A stretch of DNA of 7,269 bases, taken from the NCBI GenBank assembly GCA_031290075.1, contig JAITOG010000013.1, positions 1 through 7,269 on the forward strand, in the 5' to 3' direction. Below the pieces are notes generated by a model, which did no database searches, was not told where the DNA came from, and saw only the letters and a program-made list of their open reading frames with translations. How positions within the stretch are numbered: the first letter of the stretch is position 1; each line of letters starts with the position of its first letter. Made by a program: the position numbers and the translations under genes. This document shows, in pieces, positions 1 to 6,062 of the stretch. Source of the DNA: Holosporales bacterium (GTDB lineage Bacteria > Pseudomonadota > Alphaproteobacteria > BNTO01).

Positions 1-1
1 A

Positions 2-94
2 TATACCCAAACCCCAAAAAATTGCGGATTCAAACTCTTGGGTTTCAAGGATTGGCAGCAATTAAAATCCGCATTCTTTGGGGGCCCCAGTATA
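2..94 (+). repeat. 93-bp palindromic repeat, copy 1
   Basis: This is the first of four copies of one dispersed element in the window (others at 214-302, 5204-5297 and 5419-5511). It runs from TATAC to GTATA. Its arms are imperfect inverted repeats: the left arm reads CCCCAAAAAATTGCGGATT and the right arm is the complement of CCCCAAAGAATGCGGATT, so the whole unit can fold into a hairpin. The centre adds a small CTTGGGTTTCAAG hairpin. It differs from copy 4 by only about one substitution and two single-base indels. With no coding capacity, matching ends and multiple copies it looks like a MITE or a Rickettsia-type palindromic element. TATA at both ends may be part of the arms or a target duplication. 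Confidence 0.88.
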
Positions 95-214
95 TTCCCA
101 TAATGCGGCCTTCAATTCAATTCTTAGCTCTGTGATGTTATTTGCAAGCAAATCGCTGCAACTATAAAATTTCTCTCTAAACGTTCTATTTTCTCGCTCC
201 ATTCCACCGTTATG
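92..214 (-). pseudogene. IS transposase remnant (DDE integrase core, C-terminal part)
   Basis: The minus strand translates without a stop to HNGGMERENRTFREKFY, then about 20 more residues ending in ALWEY. This resembles the segment around the catalytic glutamate of rve-type integrase-core transposases (IS3/IS481-like), where a pattern like HNGxVERxxRTxxEEFY is followed by a helix and then YNxxRPHxxL. The E of MER would be the third acidic residue of the DDE triad. The reading stops matching at ALWEY, where repeat copy 1 begins, so the RPH end is missing. On the other side it runs into repeat copy 2, and no start codon or upstream catalytic domain is present. It is a dead fragment of about 40 codons. 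The exact IS family is not certain. Confidence 0.7.
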
Positions 215-302
215 GCCCCCCAAAGAATGCGGATTTTAATTACTGCAAATCCTTTAAAACCCAAGAAGTTTGAATCCGCAATTTTTTTTGGGACCCAGTA
301 TA
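214..302 (-). repeat. 93-bp palindromic repeat, copy 2 (altered ends)
   Basis: Same element as copy 1 in reverse orientation. The core, with AAAGAATGCGGATTTTAATT at one end and TTTGAATCCGCAATTTTTT at the other, is well kept. Two things are odd. At the left, homology stops at the run of C, and the TATACTGGGG end seen in the other copies is replaced by transposase sequence. At the right, the end reads GGGACCCAGTATA rather than the GGGTTTGGGTATA expected for that side, so it resembles the opposite end of the element. This copy may have been truncated, or changed by recombination between the inverted arms. Confidence 0.82.
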
Positions 303-327
303 TTCAGTCTGTGTGCCATGTTACTAT

Positions 328-358
328 TTGTCAGATTAATTCAGGATTTTGGTATAAA
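328..358 (+). promoter_or_regulatory. possible upstream dnaK promoter
   Basis: TTGTCA (328-333, five of six matches to TTGACA) lies 19 bases before TATAAA (353-358). The spacing is longer than the ideal 17, so this is a weak sigma-70-like candidate. No convincing sigma-32 heat-shock promoter was seen by eye between the repeat and dnaK, although dnaK is often heat-shock controlled. Confidence 0.3.
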
Positions 359-386
359 TTGTGCTGACAATATATTTACAAAGGTA

Positions 387-415
387 TTGCAATATTTGTT
401 GAATAGAGTTATTAT
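387..415 (+). promoter_or_regulatory. possible dnaK proximal promoter
   Basis: TTGCAA (387-392) and TATTAT (410-415) are separated by exactly 17 bases, giving four and five matches to the sigma-70 consensus boxes. A transcript from here would carry a leader of roughly 70 bases before the dnaK start at 494. In such AT-rich DNA, chance matches are common. Confidence 0.35.
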
Positions 416-493
416 TAGCAGAGTAGAGATGTGGCTGCTAATTATAAGTCACGTCATATGAAAAAAGGAAATTATTTTTTTAGGAGGTTTATT

Positions 494-2389
494 ATGGCAA
501 AAGTTATTGGAATTGACTTAGGAACAACGAATTCATGCGTTTCCATCATGGATGGAAAATCTTGCAAAGTCTTAGAGAATTCGGAAGGTATGCGAACAAC
601 ACCTTCCATTGTTGGTTTCACAGTAAGTGATGAAAAAATTGTGGGAAGCCCTGCAAAAAGGCAAGCTATTACTAATCCAACAGGAACTTTGTTTGCAATA
701 AAAAGGCTTATTGGACGGCGATTTGACGATCCTATGACACAAAAAGATATTGATCTTGTGCCATACAAGATTTGCCCAAACAAATCTGGGGATGCTTGGG
801 TAAATGTGCGCGGTACGGAATATAGCCCTAGCCAAATCAGTGCTTTTATTTTACAAAAAATGAAGGAAACTGCGGAAGCTCACCTTGGAGAAAAAGTAAC
901 GGAAGCTGTTATTACTGTTCCTGCTTATTTCAACGATTCTCAACGGCAAGCCACCAAAGACGCTGGAAAGATTGCAGGATTAGATGTATTGCGTATCATT
1001 AATGAGCCAACAGCGGCAGCCCTTGCTTATGGATTAGAAAAAAAAAATAGCGGAACTGTTGTAGTTTATGACCTTGGTGGTGGAACGTTCGATGTTTCAA
1101 TATTAGAAATTACAGATGGAGTTTTTGAAGTAAAAGCAACAAATGGGGATACTTTTCTTGGGGGAGAGGATTTCGATAATAGAATAATGAATTACATTGC
1201 TGACACATTCAAAAAAGAGAATCAGATTGATCTTCGTGAAGATCAAATGGCGCTGCAACGTTTAAAAGAAGCTGCAGAAAAGGCAAAAATTGAGCTTTCA
1301 TCTTCTATGCAAACAGAAATTAATTTGCCATTTATCACGGCAAATGCATCAGGACCAAAACATTTACAAATAACGTTAACTCGTTCAAAATTGGAATCTT
1401 TGGTTGCTGACTTAATTCAAAAAACTATAGAACCATGTAAAAAAGCTATGAGTGATGCAGGAATTTCAAATAGTGACATTTCAGAAGTTATTATGGTTGG
1501 TGGTATGACGCGTATGCCAAAAGTTTTGGAAACTGTTAAAGAATTTTTCGGAAAAGAGCCACATCGTGGTGTAAATCCAGATGAAGTTGTTGCAATTGGG
1601 GCGGCTATACAAGGAGCTGTTTTAAAGGGAGACGTAAAAGATGTTTTACTGTTAGATGTTACCCCCCTTTCACTAGGGATTGAAACGCTTGGCGGTATTT
1701 TCACAAGACTTATAGAGCGCAATACCACGATTCCTACACGTAAAAGTCAGGTTTTCTCAACAGCAGCAGATAATCAAACAGCAGTAACAATCAGTGTTTA
1801 CCAGGGAGAGCGCGAAATGGCCGCGCAAAATAAAATTTTAGGGCAATTTAACCTTGAAGGCATTCCTTCTGCACCGCGCGGAGTTCCGCAGATTGAGGTA
1901 AGCTTTGATATAGATTCAAATGGAATTGTGCAAGTTTCCGCAAAAGATAAAGCAACCGGAAAAGAGCAGCAAATTCGTATTCAATCATCTGGAGGACTAT
2001 CTGAAGAGAAAATAAACAAAATGGTTAAAGATGCAGAAATGAATGCTACTGCGGATAAGGAAAAAAGGGAACTTATAGAAGCTAAAAACCATGCAGAAGG
2101 GCTAATCGTTAGTACAGAAAAATCATTATCTGAATATGGAGATAAAGTTTCAGCTGATGAAAAAGCAGCAATTGAAAGAGATATAGAATCGCTTAAAGAG
2201 GCCATTAAATCTGATGAAAAATATCGTATTGATACAGCTTTAACGGCTCTTTCGAATTCTGCGATGAAGTTGGGAGAAGCTATGTATAAACAGCAGGCAG
2301 CCTCTGCACAAGCGGAACAATCTGAAAATTCTGCAAACTTTAGTAATGAAGAGCAAACAGTTGAAGGAGAGGCCAAGAGCAATAATTAA
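494..2389 (+). CDS. dnaK: molecular chaperone DnaK (Hsp70)
   Basis: ATP-dependent cytosolic Hsp70 that binds exposed hydrophobic segments of client proteins, working with DnaJ and GrpE. The ATG at 494 has a strong AGGAGG at 482-487 with six bases of spacing and gives the standard MAKVIGIDLGTTNS start; an in-frame extension back to GTG 431 adds non-family residues and is rejected. The product is 631 residues, normal for the family. The nucleotide-binding domain covers about residues 1-380: phosphate loop GIDLGTTNS, the catalytic lysine K70, E171, and phosphate-2 loop DLGGGTFD at 193-200 with T198. The interdomain linker is DVLLLDVTP at 383-391, followed by the beta substrate-binding domain to about 500 and the helical lid to about 605. 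The gram-negative insert near residues 80-100 is present. The last 30 residues are acidic and Gln/Asn-rich but lack the usual EEVKD-like end. No dnaJ follows. Confidence 0.99.
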   Translation: MAKVIGIDLGTTNSCVSIMDGKSCKVLENSEGMRTTPSIVGFTVSDEKIVGSPAKRQAITNPTGTLFAIKRLIGRRFDDPMTQKDIDLVPYKICPNKSGDAWVNVRGTEYSPSQISAFILQKMKETAEAHLGEKVTEAVITVPAYFNDSQRQATKDAGKIAGLDVLRIINEPTAAALAYGLEKKNSGTVVVYDLGGGTFDVSILEITDGVFEVKATNGDTFLGGEDFDNRIMNYIADTFKKENQIDLREDQMALQRLKEAAEKAKIELSSSMQTEINLPFITANASGPKHLQITLTRSKLESLVADLIQKTIEPCKKAMSDAGISNSDISEVIMVGGMTRMPKVLETVKEFFGKEPHRGVNPDEVVAIGAAIQGAVLKGDVKDVLLLDVTPLSLGIETLGGIFTRLIERNTTIPTRKSQVFSTAADNQTAVTISVYQGEREMAAQNKILGQFNLEGIPSAPRGVPQIEVSFDIDSNGIVQVSAKDKATGKEQQIRIQSSGGLSEEKINKMVKDAEMNATADKEKRELIEAKNHAEGLIVSTEKSLSEYGDKVSADEKAAIERDIESLKEAIKSDEKYRIDTALTALSNSAMKLGEAMYKQQAASAQAEQSENSANFSNEEQTVEGEAKSNN

Positions 2390-2412
2390 ATAGTCTAAAA
2401 TAATTAGATATA

Positions 2413-2576
2413 CCCTTTCACCCAGGGCTAAGTCCTAGATACTTTTTTTTGATTGTTATACTTTGTTTGCAAATATTCTGTTTGTGTATAAAACAAGTAA
2501 TATCTCAATATTCAAAATAACAATTATAAATAAAATAATGTTATAAAGCATCTAGACTTAGCCCTGAAGAAAAGGG
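2413..2576. repeat. 164-bp imperfect inverted-repeat (MITE-like) element
   Basis: The sequence AGGGCTAAGTCCTAGAT (2424-2440) is the reverse complement of ATCTAGACTTAGCCCT (2550-2565) apart from one extra C. The match extends outward loosely as CCCTTTCACC on the left against the complement of AAGAAAAGGG on the right. The interior (2441-2549) is very AT-rich and has no coding capacity. The architecture is that of a small non-autonomous element or a very long stem-loop, unrelated in sequence to the 93-bp repeat. No clean target-site duplication is visible. It lies between dnaK and the secreted 228-residue protein and could affect read-through between them. Confidence 0.6.
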
Positions 2577-2652
2577 AAAAAATTCAAAAAAAAAGACTTT
2601 ATATAAAAATTGTTGTATAAAGTTACGAATTGTTTATTTTTATGAGGGCGTT

Positions 2653-3339
2653 ATGAAAGGAATGCTTTTTGGGGTATTATTAGGGATAGGGATTGTTGGA
2701 AGTGGAGTGTGTGTGGCTAGAGAGGACATGGAGGGTTGTCGATTGCTATTACCAGAAACAACAAAAAATGGTGTAACATTTAAAAAAATTATAAGACCTG
2801 ACTTAGATAATAATCTAAATTACAGTAAGTTTTTTGCTATAAACCTTGTAAGAGAATGTATTGAAAAAATAATAAGTACAGATAAACATAATTATGCAGA
2901 ATTTAATATTTTAGCTGATGAATTAATACGTTTGGAATGTGAATTTAGAGATTATCTAATCTTTGCAGGTTTTGATACTACAGCTCTTGATGTAATATGG
3001 GTTTGCCTTAAGATAAGAATTCTTGAAACAGGATTATTTGATTACACTATTGGTGGGGTATTGTGTGATGATAGCGAAGAGAAAAAGCAAATGTATGCAA
3101 AGATGTTAGAATATAATGGGAAACCAATTTCAACTGCTACTTTATCAATTGCTGGTTTATATATTTACGCGTTACATAAATTAAAATTTGGCTCAAGTAC
3201 AGAAACAGAATCTTATTCTCCAATATTTGAAAAAATAAAAGAAAGAATTATAAAGGAAGAATTTCCTATATGCAATTACTTTTCATGGGCAATAAAAAAA
3301 GCTATAGAGCATGAGGGAATGCAAAAAGAATACTGTTGA
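2653..3339 (+). CDS. secreted hypothetical protein, 228 aa
   Basis: I do not recognise this protein. The ATG at 2653 follows GAGGG at 2644-2648, a good ribosome-binding site. Residues 1-22 look like a Sec signal peptide: MKGM, a hydrophobic core LFGVLLGIGIVGSGV, then CVA before RED, with likely cleavage after A22. The SGVC around C20 does not fit a lipobox. The mature part appears largely helical, with alternating charged and hydrophobic stretches, no further clear membrane segment and no repeats. It has seven cysteines (29, 69, 96, 118, 138, 207 and the last residue, 228), which could form disulfides in the periplasm or outside the cell. It stands alone, converging on the deaminase-like gene. 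A role as an effector, or as a partner of that neighbour, is only conjecture. Confidence 0.85.
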   Translation: MKGMLFGVLLGIGIVGSGVCVAREDMEGCRLLLPETTKNGVTFKKIIRPDLDNNLNYSKFFAINLVRECIEKIISTDKHNYAEFNILADELIRLECEFRDYLIFAGFDTTALDVIWVCLKIRILETGLFDYTIGGVLCDDSEEKKQMYAKMLEYNGKPISTATLSIAGLYIYALHKLKFGSSTETESYSPIFEKIKERIIKEEFPICNYFSWAIKKAIEHEGMQKEYC

Positions 3340-3385
3340 ATATTTTATATACTGTAATTTTTGTGTTTAAATATTTTTTAATATA

Positions 3386-3415
3386 AGCTACTTAACTGTT
3401 TTATGTTAAGTAGCT
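3386..3415. terminator. bidirectional hairpin terminator between convergent genes
   Basis: An 11-bp perfect stem, AGCTACTTAAC (3386-3396) pairing with GTTAAGTAGCT (3405-3415) around an 8-base loop, sits in the 110-bp gap between the convergent stops of the 228-residue protein gene and the deaminase-like gene. The T-rich tract that follows is weak on the plus strand and AT-mixed on the minus strand. Its position is the best support for a shared terminator. Confidence 0.75.
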
Positions 3416-3449
3416 CTGTATTTTGGGTATTTAGTTAACTGTTTAAAAG

Positions 3450-4973
3450 TTACTGAACTGGCTTGAGTAGGGTATTTGACAGGTTTCCTTTCAATTCCTC
3501 TTTGGAAGAAAGATTATTAACTTTTTCACAATTATTTAGTGGTACACCAGGTACTATTCTTTTATAAACTAAATATGGTGGAAACGTTAAAGAAAATTTC
3601 CAATTATTTCCAGTAACACCATCTTGAATTGCTAACGTACTACCATCATCTTTAAATGGAATTTCTTTTTTAATTGTTACATTTACAGGACTTACAGGCA
3701 GCTGTACAGAGTTTTTGTCTTTTCCTGCTGAATGTGCAAATGAACAATATGTTTTATGTGTGCCACCACCATCTATATAAAATAGATAATCATCATCAGA
3801 AGAAACTTCAATCAAAAAGCGAGCCTTACCATTTCGTAGATTAGTTAGTAAAGGATTATTAACCAATGCACCATTTAAAAAATTAGTCATTGCTACAGTT
3901 TGTGTTGTATCGGGATTTCTTTGGCTATACTCTGGCATGTTCATTTGTCTAGATAGGCCACTCAATACTTTTGAACATTTTGCACAAGGGTCAAAATGTG
4001 TATGAATATGAAGAACAACGAGGACTATATTAGCTCCTGTTATTTGTCTCTGTTTATTTCTTTTATGCGTATTTGCTTCCTGAATAAGGTGACCTATTAC
4101 CTGTGGGAAAAGTGGTTGAAGTGCAGCCCCGCCAACAACTGGAGGATCAGTATCAAACAATCTTGAAATAATTTGTCCTTCACAACATCCATAACCACCC
4201 GCCCCAGCTGGTATAGGAGGTACATTTAACTGGAATCCAACACCAACTAAGTTTGCAGTAGTGCACAAACATCTCTCTATAGCTCCTAATGGAACAGTTG
4301 GGAGATAACCTGCTACTGCGGCTGCTTGAGCAGCTCTTGCAGGAAGTTTTGCATCTGCATAATACATTGATAACCCCGCTCCTGTGATACCTATTCTATT
4401 GTGAATAGCTAGACTACTCCTTGGAATAGAGATCGCTACTTGATTTTGAACAACGCCACCTGCTGGTGTATCAACACTATCTCTAATAACTTCACTATAG
4501 GCTTCTAATTCATCATTATTTGGATTTTTTATAACAATTGTAATAGCTGCTGCAGCTGCTTGGTTAGTTCCAGCAGCGTTCATTCCAACTGCAACAATGT
4601 TGCTTAAGTGGTCATGTATTCCATCTGCATTTACATTTATTCCAGCTGCAATATTAGTAAAATTAGCAAGAACAAAAGTCATATTTCCTCCTCTTCCTAC
4701 TCTTGTTCCTCTATCAAAAAACCATTTTCCTGCAGGTATATCTTGTTGCTTTTTCCCAAAATCTACCGTGAATCCTAAACTATTTCTCCATCTAAACCCT
4801 TCATCGTCTATTTTCGGGGCACGTCCTTTCTGAGAAAAAAACAAATGTTGCCTCGGATCAGTAGTAGTGCCAGCAGCAGGTGCAGCAGCCCTTAAATCCT
4901 TCACAAAACACACAGCAGCCAATCCAGCTGCAAATATTCCTAATTTAAAAAATTTCTTCATATTAATATTCAT
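3450..4973 (-). CDS. secreted protein with deaminase-like zinc motifs, 507 aa
   Basis: The start at 4973 is favoured over Met5 because AGAGA lies about eight bases upstream of it. Residues 1-31 form a signal peptide: basic MNINMKKFFK, hydrophobic LGIFAAGLAAVCFV, then KDLRAAA. The mature protein should leave the cytoplasm. In the middle, GCCEGQII places C263-x-E265 in a predicted helix. After about 64 residues comes a strand ANIVLVVLHIHTHF followed by D-P-C-A-K-C (P329, C330, C333) and a helix SKVLSGL. This C/H-x-E plus P-C-x-x-C order, with the second motif at the end of a strand, is the signature of the zinc-dependent cytidine-deaminase-like fold. There C263, C330 and C333 would bind zinc and E265 would shuttle protons. 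C-x-E is used by several bacterial toxin deaminase clades. The gap between motifs is longer than in metabolic cytidine deaminases. Residues 32-260, partly Ala-rich, and 345-507 match nothing I know. The substrate (nucleic acid, nucleotide or other) is unknown. Confidence 0.85.
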   Translation of the reverse strand: MNINMKKFFKLGIFAAGLAAVCFVKDLRAAAPAAGTTTDPRQHLFFSQKGRAPKIDDEGFRWRNSLGFTVDFGKKQQDIPAGKWFFDRGTRVGRGGNMTFVLANFTNIAAGINVNADGIHDHLSNIVAVGMNAAGTNQAAAAAITIVIKNPNNDELEAYSEVIRDSVDTPAGGVVQNQVAISIPRSSLAIHNRIGITGAGLSMYYADAKLPARAAQAAAVAGYLPTVPLGAIERCLCTTANLVGVGFQLNVPPIPAGAGGYGCCEGQIISRLFDTDPPVVGGAALQPLFPQVIGHLIQEANTHKRNKQRQITGANIVLVVLHIHTHFDPCAKCSKVLSGLSRQMNMPEYSQRNPDTTQTVAMTNFLNGALVNNPLLTNLRNGKARFLIEVSSDDDYLFYIDGGGTHKTYCSFAHSAGKDKNSVQLPVSPVNVTIKKEIPFKDDGSTLAIQDGVTGNNWKFSLTFPPYLVYKRIVPGVPLNNCEKVNNLSSKEELKGNLSNTLLKPVQ

Positions 4974-5004
4974 AAATAAATCTCTTTTTAAAAAACTAAC
5001 AAGA

Positions 5005-5020
5005 CTTAGTGGATACTAAG
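5005..5020. promoter_or_regulatory. small dyad upstream of the deaminase-like gene
   Basis: CTTAGT and ACTAAG form perfect 6-bp arms around a 4-base spacer, 32 bases upstream of the deaminase-like start codon. It could be an operator or a hairpin in the leader RNA. Short dyads are common in AT-rich DNA, so support is weak. Confidence 0.3.
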
Positions 5021-5203
5021 AGTGTTAATAAAACAATCTCATAATTTATATATTAATTAATAAAAGTTTAAAATAAGTTAATTTTCAGAAAAAAAATTGT
5101 TTTTTAAAAAAAATACACAAAAACAACCACTTTGTGATGTAATTTCTGTTTTTCAATATTTTTGTACATCCCCAGATTATATGTCGTATAAGAACCACTC
5201 TTA

Positions 5204-5297
5204 TATACCAGGGCCCCAAAAGAATGCGGATTTTAATTACTGCCAATCCTTGAACCCCAATAAGTTTGAATCCGCAATTTTTTAGGGTTTGGGTATA
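5204..5297 (-). repeat. 93-bp palindromic repeat, copy 3
   Basis: A full-length copy (94 bases from TATAC to GTATA) in reverse orientation relative to copy 1. It keeps the AATGCGGATTTTAATTACTG arm, the central CCTTGAACCCCAATAAG segment and the GAATCCGCAATTTTTTAGGG arm. It differs from copies 1 and 4 at several positions, mostly in the centre and next to the G/C runs. It forms an inverted pair with copy 4, separated by 121 bases. Confidence 0.87.
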
Positions 5298-5338
5298 AAA
5301 CACAAAACAACAAAACTCTTAGCATTATACTGAAGTGT

Positions 5339-5355
5339 TCGCCTAAAAAAGGCGA
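5339..5355. other. small stem-loop between repeat copies 3 and 4
   Basis: TCGCCT (5339-5344) pairs with AGGCGA (5350-5355) across a 5-base A loop. Read on the minus strand it lies just beyond the stop codon of the possible gene tail at 5362-5421 and could have been its terminator, although no long U tract follows. No gene now uses it clearly. Confidence 0.4.
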
Positions 5356-5361
5356 TTGCGT

Positions 5362-5421
5362 TCACCAATTCCACGAACTATACCAATTCGCAGTAGAATC
5401 CTCGAATTCATCGCCTTCTAT
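5362..5421 (-). pseudogene. possible 3' tail of a lost gene
   Basis: The minus strand reads GDEFEDSTANWYSSWNW followed by TGA, and the hairpin at 5339-5355 comes a few bases later. Upstream, the frame enters repeat copy 4 at once, so any gene body is missing. Aromatic residues and a stop followed by a hairpin make it look like a C-terminus, in the same way that copy 1 cuts the transposase remnant at the other end of the window. The family is unrecognised and chance coding in 20 codons cannot be excluded. Confidence 0.25.
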
Positions 5422-5511
5422 ACCCAAACCCCAAAAAATTTCGGATTCAAACTTCTTGGGTTTCAAGGATTGGCAGCAATTAAAATCCGCATTCTTTGGG
5501 GCCCCAGTATA
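5419..5511 (+). repeat. 93-bp palindromic repeat, copy 4
   Basis: A full-length copy from TATAC to GTATA, in the same orientation as copy 1 and nearly identical to it: one G-to-T change in the left arm, one extra T in the centre and one fewer G in the right-hand G run. Such similarity over 5.4 kb suggests recent spread or gene conversion. It is flanked on the left by the possible gene tail and on the right by the AT-rich leader of the 2TM-protein gene. Confidence 0.88.
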
Positions 5512-5644
5512 ATACACATTAAAAATATATGAGAAAATCTAATATTTTTTTTACCCAAGAGACATCATATAAATACATTTTTTTTTAATTTTTATTAAAT
5601 ATCATGTTAATATTTAATATATTTTCTTGATTGTTGTGTAGAGC

Positions 5645-6046
5645 ATGCTATTAGGTTCATCAAAAGAGGAAATTCGCCGTTATGTGCGTGAATTGAAACT
5701 TTTATACAAAGAAATTTTTATATCCGTTGGCATCTTTTTGATGTGTTTGGTCGCCTGGATTACAACTGGCGGAGGTTTTTGGCCCTTATGGGTTTTTTTA
5801 GCGTTTGCAATTAAAATTTTTATTAGAGTTATTTCTGTTGGAATAATTAATGAAAAGGCATGTTTTGGACGATTTACTTCATTTTTAAGTCCTGAATGGG
5901 AAGAAAAGCAAATTGAAAAATATTCTAAAATATTTGATGAAGATCAAAGATGGGAAAATGAAGAGGAAGAGGAAGAAAATGAGGATAATAAAGCAAAAAG
6001 TGATGCAAAAATAAAAAAAAATAAAGCAAAAAAAAATGATGTCTAA
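5645..6046 (+). CDS. 2TM-domain-like inner-membrane protein, 133 aa
   Basis: A small membrane protein of unknown function. An N-terminal charged helix, EEIRRYVRELKLLYKEI (8-24), leads into two membrane segments at about residues 23-40 and 45-67, split by a tight TTGGGFWPLW turn. This matches the general plan of the 2TM domain family (charged helix, two helices, W-P-L-W turn). Residues 80-105 (PEWEEKQIEKYSKIFDED) resemble the conserved stretch often found after such domains. The tail is unusual: a run of about ten mostly acidic residues (104-114), then a Lys/Ala/Asn-rich basic end, encoded by an almost pure purine tract. The ATG at 5645 has only a poor TAGAG very close upstream, so translation may be weak, and no better start exists. 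It lies 16 bases before lspA and is probably co-transcribed with it. Confidence 0.78.
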   Translation: MLLGSSKEEIRRYVRELKLLYKEIFISVGIFLMCLVAWITTGGGFWPLWVFLAFAIKIFIRVISVGIINEKACFGRFTSFLSPEWEEKQIEKYSKIFDEDQRWENEEEEEENEDNKAKSDAKIKKNKAKKNDV

Positions 6047-6062
6047 ATAACTGGAAATATCT

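Larger units (their letters stand above)
4974..5644. other. 671-bp gene-free region with repeats
   Basis: This stretch separates the divergently transcribed deaminase-like gene and the 2TM-protein gene, so it must hold both of their promoters. It contains a small dyad (5005-5020), two inverted copies of the 93-bp repeat, a short possible gene tail and a 6-bp-stem hairpin. Small open frames in both strands at 5085-5303 overlap the repeat, have no family resemblance and are not called. The remaining DNA (about 5030-5200 and 5512-5640) is very AT-rich with homopolymer runs, so promoter boxes cannot be assigned reliably. Confidence 0.7.

Noticed and set aside
270..461. Open frame of 63 codons upstream of dnaK
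   Set aside because: It begins with TTG inside repeat copy 2, has no ribosome-binding site or family resemblance, and overlaps the dnaK leader.
431..493. N-terminal extension of DnaK from GTG 431
   Set aside because: The extra residues are not found in the family, while ATG 494 has a perfect AGGAGG and gives the standard MAKVIGIDLGTTNS start.
472..835. Minus-strand open frames inside dnaK, with similar ones at 1417-1728 and 1981-2382
   Set aside because: They are shadows of dnaK codon usage, without start signals or recognisable products.
4597..4833. Plus-strand 78-codon frame inside the deaminase-like gene
   Set aside because: It is an antisense shadow with no ribosome-binding site or family features.
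3450..4973. Polymorphic toxin with an immunity gene directly behind it
   Set aside because: Nothing follows the gene on the same strand; the neighbouring ORF is convergent and itself carries a signal peptide.
5085..5303. Overlapping small frames on both strands at repeat copy 3
   Set aside because: Much of each frame is repeat sequence and AT-rich DNA; no independent coding evidence.
2..5511. CRISPR array based on repeated units
   Set aside because: Only four widely spaced, mutually inverted 93-bp palindromic copies exist, without regular spacers or cas genes.
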